DNA of 26,849 nt from an uncultured Clostridia bacterium. Lineage in GTDB: Bacteria > Bacillota_A > Clostridia > TANB77 > CAG-508. The notes beneath the pieces were generated by a model. The model saw nothing but the letters and a program-made list of their open reading frames with translations, did not search any database and had not been told where the DNA came from. Position 1 is the stretch's first letter; each line of letters begins with the position of its first letter. Positions 23,114 through 26,849 of this stretch are shown here, piece by piece. The DNA lies in the NCBI GenBank assembly GCA_947624715.1, contig CANQLO010000028.1, positions 1 to 26,849 on the forward strand, read 5' to 3'. Position numbers and translations under genes: made by a program.

Positions 23114-23938
23114 ATGAAAGATAAAACAATAACTATACTATTAGTAGCTATAATTGTTATAATTACATCTTATTTATCTATAAATATAACCAAATTATAT
23201 TATACAATGAAGGGTGATACAGATTATCAAAATCTAGGATTACAAATAACAGATATTGATATAGAATATTGTACGAAATATGGATATAGCAGATTTGGAG
23301 AGTATAAAGTATATAAGATAAAAAATTATTATAAAGATAGTATGGATATTTTTAGAGAACAATTAGAAAATAGTAAATTATGGAGTAGAAACAAATATTA
23401 TGAATATATAATGAAGGAATTCTATGAAATTAAAGAAGACGAGAAAGTACAAATAGATAGAGAAGATTTATATTATTATGAGAAAGGATATGCTGTATTT
23501 GATTTAAAGAATGCAAAGCTATATTATTTTGAAAATGGACCTTTTAATTATCATAGGGATTATAGTGAAATTCTAGGAATAAAAACAAATAATTATGTAT
23601 CAAGAGAGATATATAGTGTAAGAGGAGGTCCACAAAATGATGGTACGGACTACTATACATATCAATTTACAGAAGAACAAGGAAAAGAAATAATCAATAC
23701 ATTAGAAAAAAGTACTAAATGGAGTAAAAATAGATTGGAAGATGAAAGATTGGATGATTTTGAACATAATAAAGAAGTACTTTCAATAGAAGATGGATAC
23801 TATCACTATGAAAAAGTATGTAGAACAAGTGATGAAAAGAAAAAACATAATTTTACAGATGAAGAAGCAACTGGCTGGGAAATAGGTGTCTATGATTGTG
23901 ATAAAAATATATTATATTATTACTGGACAAGCTATTGA
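23114..23938 (+). CDS. unrecognised membrane-anchored protein
   Basis: A 274-residue protein with an N-terminal hydrophobic segment (about 7-27, ITILLVAIIVIITSYLSI) acting as signal anchor. The exported or cytoplasmic body is rich in Tyr, Asp, Glu and Lys. Two stretches look like a diverged internal pair: KNYYKDSMDIFREQLENSKLWS (70-91) and an EEQGKEIINTLEKSTKWS region (about 180-200), each a helix ending in a W-S motif. No lipobox or catalytic motif is seen. AAGGAGGA precedes ATG 23114. The last codons (YYYWTSY-stop) are part of a 27-bp sequence repeated at 24884-24910, beyond the DinD gene. Confidence 0.7.
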   Translation: MKDKTITILLVAIIVIITSYLSINITKLYYTMKGDTDYQNLGLQITDIDIEYCTKYGYSRFGEYKVYKIKNYYKDSMDIFREQLENSKLWSRNKYYEYIMKEFYEIKEDEKVQIDREDLYYYEKGYAVFDLKNAKLYYFENGPFNYHRDYSEILGIKTNNYVSREIYSVRGGPQNDGTDYYTYQFTEEQGKEIINTLEKSTKWSKNRLEDERLDDFEHNKEVLSIEDGYYHYEKVCRTSDEKKKHNFTDEEATGWEIGVYDCDKNILYYYWTSY

Positions 23939-23939
23939 T
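23913..23939 (+). repeat. 27-bp direct repeat, left copy
   Basis: Covers the last codons of the membrane-anchored gene and matches 24884-24910 at 26 of 27 positions (shared core TGGACAAGCTATTGAT). Looser similarity continues beyond it (TTCACA, TATAATTA, ACAAAT). The pair brackets the DinD gene, 971 bp apart. Confidence 0.8.
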
Positions 23940-24010
23940 GAAATATTCACAAACAGTTGTTCTATAATTATATCATAACAAATTCGAAATAAAGACGGGA
24001 GATGATATTA

Positions 24011-24838
24011 GTGAAAGAAATAGATAAAAAGAATAAATCATTTGAAGATATTAAACATATTGATGAAAATGGTGTTGAATTTTGGTATGCTAGAGAATTG
24101 CAGAAAGTATTAAATTATTCTGAATGGAGAAAGTTTGAAGGAGTAATAAAAAAAGCAAGAACTTCTTGTGAAAACAGTGGAATTGATAGTTCTGACCATT
24201 TTGTCGGCATCGACAAAATGGTTCAAATAGGCTCTGGAGCTACAAGAAAGCAACAAGACTATGAACTTACTCGTTATGCTTGTTATTTAATAGCACAAAA
24301 TGGAGATAGTCGAAAAAAAGTAATTGCACTTGCTCAAACATATTTTGCAGTTCAAACTAGAAAACAAGAAATTAGCGAAAAAGAGTATGCTTTATTAACG
24401 GAAGATGAAAAGAGATTTTACCAAAGAAATTTAACCAAGAAAGGAAATTATTCACTTAATCAAACGGCTAAAAAAGCGGGAGTTAAAAATTTTGATAAAT
24501 TTCATAATTATGGATATAAGGGATTGTATAATGGAGAAACAGCTGATGATATTGCAAAAAGAAAAGGATTAAGATATAGAGAAGATATTTTAGATAATAT
24601 GGGAAGTGATGAGTTAATTGCTAATTTATTTAGAATTTCTCAAACAGAACAAAAATTAAAGAAAGATAATATACAAAGTGAAAAAGAAGCTAATAAAACT
24701 CATTATAATATTGGAAAAATTGTAAGAAAAGCAATAAAAGAAGCTGGTGGTACTATGCCAGAAGATTTGCCAACACCTAAGAAAAGTTTAAAACAACTAG
24801 AAAAAGAAAATAAGAAGAGTTTGAAAAAGATGGGATAG
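24011..24838 (+). CDS. dinD: DinD-like DNA-damage-inducible protein
   Basis: A 275-residue protein, the length of E. coli DinD. The N-terminal BRO-N-like domain starts ENGVEFWYARELQKVLNYSEWRKFEGVI (about 21-48) and includes GSGATRKQQDYELTRYACYLIAQNGDSRK. A helical C-terminal half follows, with KNFDKFHNYGYKGLYNGETADDIAKRKGL. E. coli DinD is SOS-induced and inhibits RecA-mediated strand exchange; I infer a related role here. GTG 24011 is favoured over ATG 24002, because GGGAG (23997-24001) abuts the ATG but lies 9 nt from the GTG. I see no obvious LexA box. It sits between two copies of a 27-bp repeat, suggesting arrival as a cassette. Confidence 0.85.
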   Translation: MKEIDKKNKSFEDIKHIDENGVEFWYARELQKVLNYSEWRKFEGVIKKARTSCENSGIDSSDHFVGIDKMVQIGSGATRKQQDYELTRYACYLIAQNGDSRKKVIALAQTYFAVQTRKQEISEKEYALLTEDEKRFYQRNLTKKGNYSLNQTAKKAGVKNFDKFHNYGYKGLYNGETADDIAKRKGLRYREDILDNMGSDELIANLFRISQTEQKLKKDNIQSEKEANKTHYNIGKIVRKAIKEAGGTMPEDLPTPKKSLKQLEKENKKSLKKMG

Positions 24839-24883
24839 TACAAGAAGATTTTTTTATTGTCAAAAATATTATATTGTATTTGA

Positions 24884-24910
24884 TATATTATTATTGGACA
24901 AGCTATTGAT
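24884..24910 (+). repeat. 27-bp direct repeat, right copy (remnant of a gene 3' end)
   Basis: Read in frame from 24859 to the TGA at 24907, this stretch encodes VKNIILYLIYYYWTSY, ending like the membrane-anchored protein (DKNILYYYWTSY). It is therefore a fragment of that gene or of a paralog, left just upstream of the thrS promoter. Confidence 0.75.
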
Positions 24911-24925
24911 CCAATTTTTCACATA

Positions 24926-24954
24926 TTGACATTTTTTAATAAAAGTTTTATAAT
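24926..24954 (+). promoter_or_regulatory. SigA-type promoter of thrS
   Basis: A perfect TTGACA (24926-24931), a 17-nt spacer and a perfect TATAAT (24949-24954). The transcript start falls near 24961, about 50 nt before T-box stem I. Confidence 0.88.
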
Positions 24955-25010
24955 TACAAGTAGTTACAAATCAAAACTAATAGAAGACAAAGTAAAATAA
25001 AGGTTACTTA

Positions 25011-25203
25011 AAGAGAGAGTGGGTCTAAGGCTGAAAGCCTACTTATGAAAACGTATTTGAAAAACTACCTTCTTAAAGTGCTAGTGAATAAGCTAGTCGC
25101 ATAAGCCTGCGTTACAAGCTATAATTAAGTAAAAAATCCGGGTGGAACCGTGCTATATAAATAGTACCCCAGAGCATATTAAAAAATATGTTCTGGGATT
25201 TTT
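25011..25203 (+). promoter_or_regulatory. T-box leader (threonine-specific)
   Basis: This leader RNA senses uncharged tRNA-Thr and controls thrS by antitermination. Stem I opens with AAGAGAGAGT (25011-25020). Its closing strand contains AAACTACCTTCTT (25062-25074), where ACT (25064-25066) and ACC (25067-25069) are both threonine codons and either can be the specifier. A middle stem region follows (25075-25115). The T-box sequence GGTGGAACCG is at 25141-25150 in the antiterminator, just before the terminator. The TGGA bulge would pair with a tRNA ending UCCA. With the promoter and terminator, the 497-nt gap before thrS is mostly leader. Confidence 0.93.
25168..25203 (+). terminator. T-box terminator
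   Basis: A 12-bp stem (CCCAGAGCATAT / ATATGTTCTGGG, one G-U pair) with an A-rich loop and a run of T. It competes with the antiterminator formed by the T-box sequence. Confidence 0.9.
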
Positions 25204-25264
25204 GTTTGCAAAAGTAACTTGTAAAACAAGAATCTCGAGAGCATATAAAATCGTTCCTTAGCAT

Positions 25265-25304
25265 CGTAGCTTCAATGATTTACGAAATAAATCATTGAAG
25301 TACG
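25265..25304 (+). other. long hairpin between T-box terminator and thrS
   Basis: A perfect 13-bp stem (CTTCAATGATTTA / TAAATCATTGAAG, loop CGAAA) extends by four more pairs (CGTA / TACG) past a single bulged G. No T-run follows, so it is not a terminator. It lies within 132 nt of extra leader before the thrS ATG, flanked by the 11-bp direct repeat AAAAGTAACTT (25210-25220 and 25341-25351). Confidence 0.7.
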
Positions 25305-25335
25305 GATTCTGAGCGGAGCGAAGAAAGGATTTATT

Positions 25336-26849
25336 ATGATAAAAGTAACTTTAAAAGATGGTTCTATTAAAGAAGTAGAACAAGGAATTTCTGTTATAGA
25401 TTTAGCAAAATCTATAAGTGAAGGATTAGCAAGAATGGCAACTTGCGCAAAATTAAATGGAAAGGTAGTAGATCTAAGAACTGAAATTGATGAAGATTGC
25501 AATTTAGAGATTTTAACATTTGAATCTGATTTAGATGGAAAAAAAGCTTATTGGCACACAACATCACACATAATGGCTCAAGCTGTAAAAAGATTATTTC
25601 CAGATGTTAAACTTGCAATCGGACCTGCAATAGATGAAGGATTTTACTACGACTTTGATGTAGAGGAAAACTTTACAGAAGAAGATAAAGCAAAAATTGA
25701 AGAAGAAATGAAAAAAATAATTAAAGAAGATTTACCAATAGAAAAGTTCTCATTACCAAGAGAAGAAGCTTTAAAATTAATGGAAGGAGAGCCATATAAA
25801 CAAGAGCTTATTAAAGACCTTCCAGAAGGAGAAGAAATATCTTTTTATAAACAAGGTGAATTTACAGACCTTTGTGCAGGACCACATTTAATGAGTACAG
25901 GAAAGGTAAAAGCAGTTAAGCTTTTATCTAATTCAGGTGCTTATTGGAGAGGTGATGAGCATAATAAAATGTTACAAAGAATTTATGCAATATCTTTCCC
26001 TAAAAATAGCCAATTAGAAGAATATATACAATTACAAGAAGAAGCAAAACAAAGAGATCATAGAAAAATAGGAAAAGATTTAAATTTATTTATGACACAT
26101 GAATTAGTAGGTTCAGGACTTCCATTGTACCTACCAGATGGAGCAACAATAAGAAGAATATTAGAAAGATATATACAAGATAAAGAAATTGCCTTAGGAT
26201 ATAAACATGTTTATACTCCAAGTTTAGCTAATACACAATTATATAAAATAAGCGGACACTGGGACCACTATAAAGATGATATGTTCCCAATAATGAAAAT
26301 GGACAATGAAGAATTAGTTTTAAGACCAATGAACTGTCCACATCATATGCTTGTTTATAAAAATAGTTTGCACTCATATAAAGATTTACCTTTAAGAATA
26401 GGTGAACTTGCACATGACTTTAGATATGAAAATAGTGGAGCAGTATGCGGATTAGAAAGAGTTAGAGAAATGTGTCAAAATGATGCACATTTATTTGTAA
26501 GACCTGACCAAATAAAAGAAGAAGTAGGACGTGTTCTAAATCTAATTGTTGAAGTATATCAAAAAGACTTTGGCTTCCCAGCATCAGCATTTTCTTATAG
26601 ATTATCTTTAAGAGATAAAAATAATAAAGAAAAATATATAGACAATGATAAGATGTGGGAGACAGCAGAAGAACAATTAAGACAAATATTAAAAGAACTT
26701 AACATTGATTTCTACGAAGCTGAAGGCGAAGCAGCATTTTATGGACCAAAGATTGATATTCAAATAAAAACGGCATTAAACCATGATGTAACAATTCCAA
26801 CTTGTCAATTAGACTTTGCACTTCCAGAAAGATTTGACTTATCTTATAT
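25336..26849 (+). CDS. thrS: threonine--tRNA ligase (3' end outside the window)
   Basis: A class II synthetase that charges tRNA-Thr. The first 504 codons are present and the gene runs off the right edge. The TGS domain (1-62) is followed by the editing domain with zinc-type residues His74/His78 (HTTSH) and Cys180/His184 (CAGPH). The catalytic core includes GHW (307-309), zinc ligands Cys334 (RPMNCPHHM) and His385 (NDAHLF), and motif 2 around Arg363 (FRYENSGAVCGLERVRE). The visible part ends in PTCQLDFALPERF, before motif 3 and the anticodon-binding domain. GAAAGG precedes ATG 25336. Expression is controlled by the T-box leader. Confidence 0.97.
   Translation, partial: MIKVTLKDGSIKEVEQGISVIDLAKSISEGLARMATCAKLNGKVVDLRTEIDEDCNLEILTFESDLDGKKAYWHTTSHIMAQAVKRLFPDVKLAIGPAIDEGFYYDFDVEENFTEEDKAKIEEEMKKIIKEDLPIEKFSLPREEALKLMEGEPYKQELIKDLPEGEEISFYKQGEFTDLCAGPHLMSTGKVKAVKLLSNSGAYWRGDEHNKMLQRIYAISFPKNSQLEEYIQLQEEAKQRDHRKIGKDLNLFMTHELVGSGLPLYLPDGATIRRILERYIQDKEIALGYKHVYTPSLANTQLYKISGHWDHYKDDMFPIMKMDNEELVLRPMNCPHHMLVYKNSLHSYKDLPLRIGELAHDFRYENSGAVCGLERVREMCQNDAHLFVRPDQIKEEVGRVLNLIVEVYQKDFGFPASAFSYRLSLRDKNNKEKYIDNDKMWETAEEQLRQILKELNIDFYEAEGEAAFYGPKIDIQIKTALNHDVTIPTCQLDFALPERFDLSY

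Overview
This window comes from a very AT-rich, low-GC Gram-positive chromosome, most likely an uncultured gut-type Clostridia. The support is a T-box leader on thrS, a Firmicutes-type L21 leader, strong AGGAGG-type ribosome binding sites, a DUF1189 gene, a PASTA-bearing class A PBP, SigA-like TTGACA/TATAAT promoters and a SigE/SigK-like promoter. I cannot name the species. The tRNA cluster at the left edge and the U32 protein gene (12572-14995) lie on the minus strand; every other gene is on the plus strand.

Region 1 (1-4114), housekeeping: the end of a tRNA operon (partial tRNA-Asp, tRNA-Val) with its promoter; a tiny pilin-like membrane protein abutting rsmE; a membrane protein with an 11-residue tandem repeat; rpoZ followed by a cytidylate-kinase-like protein; and a short DprA with an apparently non-canonical start.

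Region 2 (4115-11631), a probable operon from one consensus promoter: class A PBP, cysS, a DUF1189 membrane protein and ftsH. It ends at a palindromic intergenic repeat that doubles as a terminator. Two consecutive genes here (cysS and DUF1189) share an odd ribosome-binding layout: a strong SD, then a perfect hairpin, then the start codon.

Region 3 (11632-15655): L21 leader, rplU and rpmA without the Prp protease gene, and correspondingly an L27 without the cleavable N-terminal extension. A shared hairpin terminator faces a convergent long-form U32 (RlhA-like) protein. A 45-residue Cys-rich membrane peptide behind a SigE/SigK-like promoter follows.

Region 4 (15656-21177): an ABC transporter (MacB/BceA-like ATPase plus an 874-residue FtsX-type permease) and a two-component system (OmpR-type regulator, histidine kinase), probably a peptide or envelope-stress sensing and efflux module. 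A 123-bp inverted repeat sits just before the ATPase gene. A second copy of the palindromic repeat, in opposite orientation, sits between permease and regulator.

Region 5 (21158-24910), the accessory part: an AAA_14/DUF4143 ATPase preceded by tandem 23-bp repeats that run into its promoter, two unrecognised proteins, and a DinD-like gene bracketed by a 27-bp direct repeat copied from the 3' end of its neighbour.

Region 6 (24926-26849): consensus promoter, T-box leader with terminator, an extra long hairpin, and thrS, which runs off the window.
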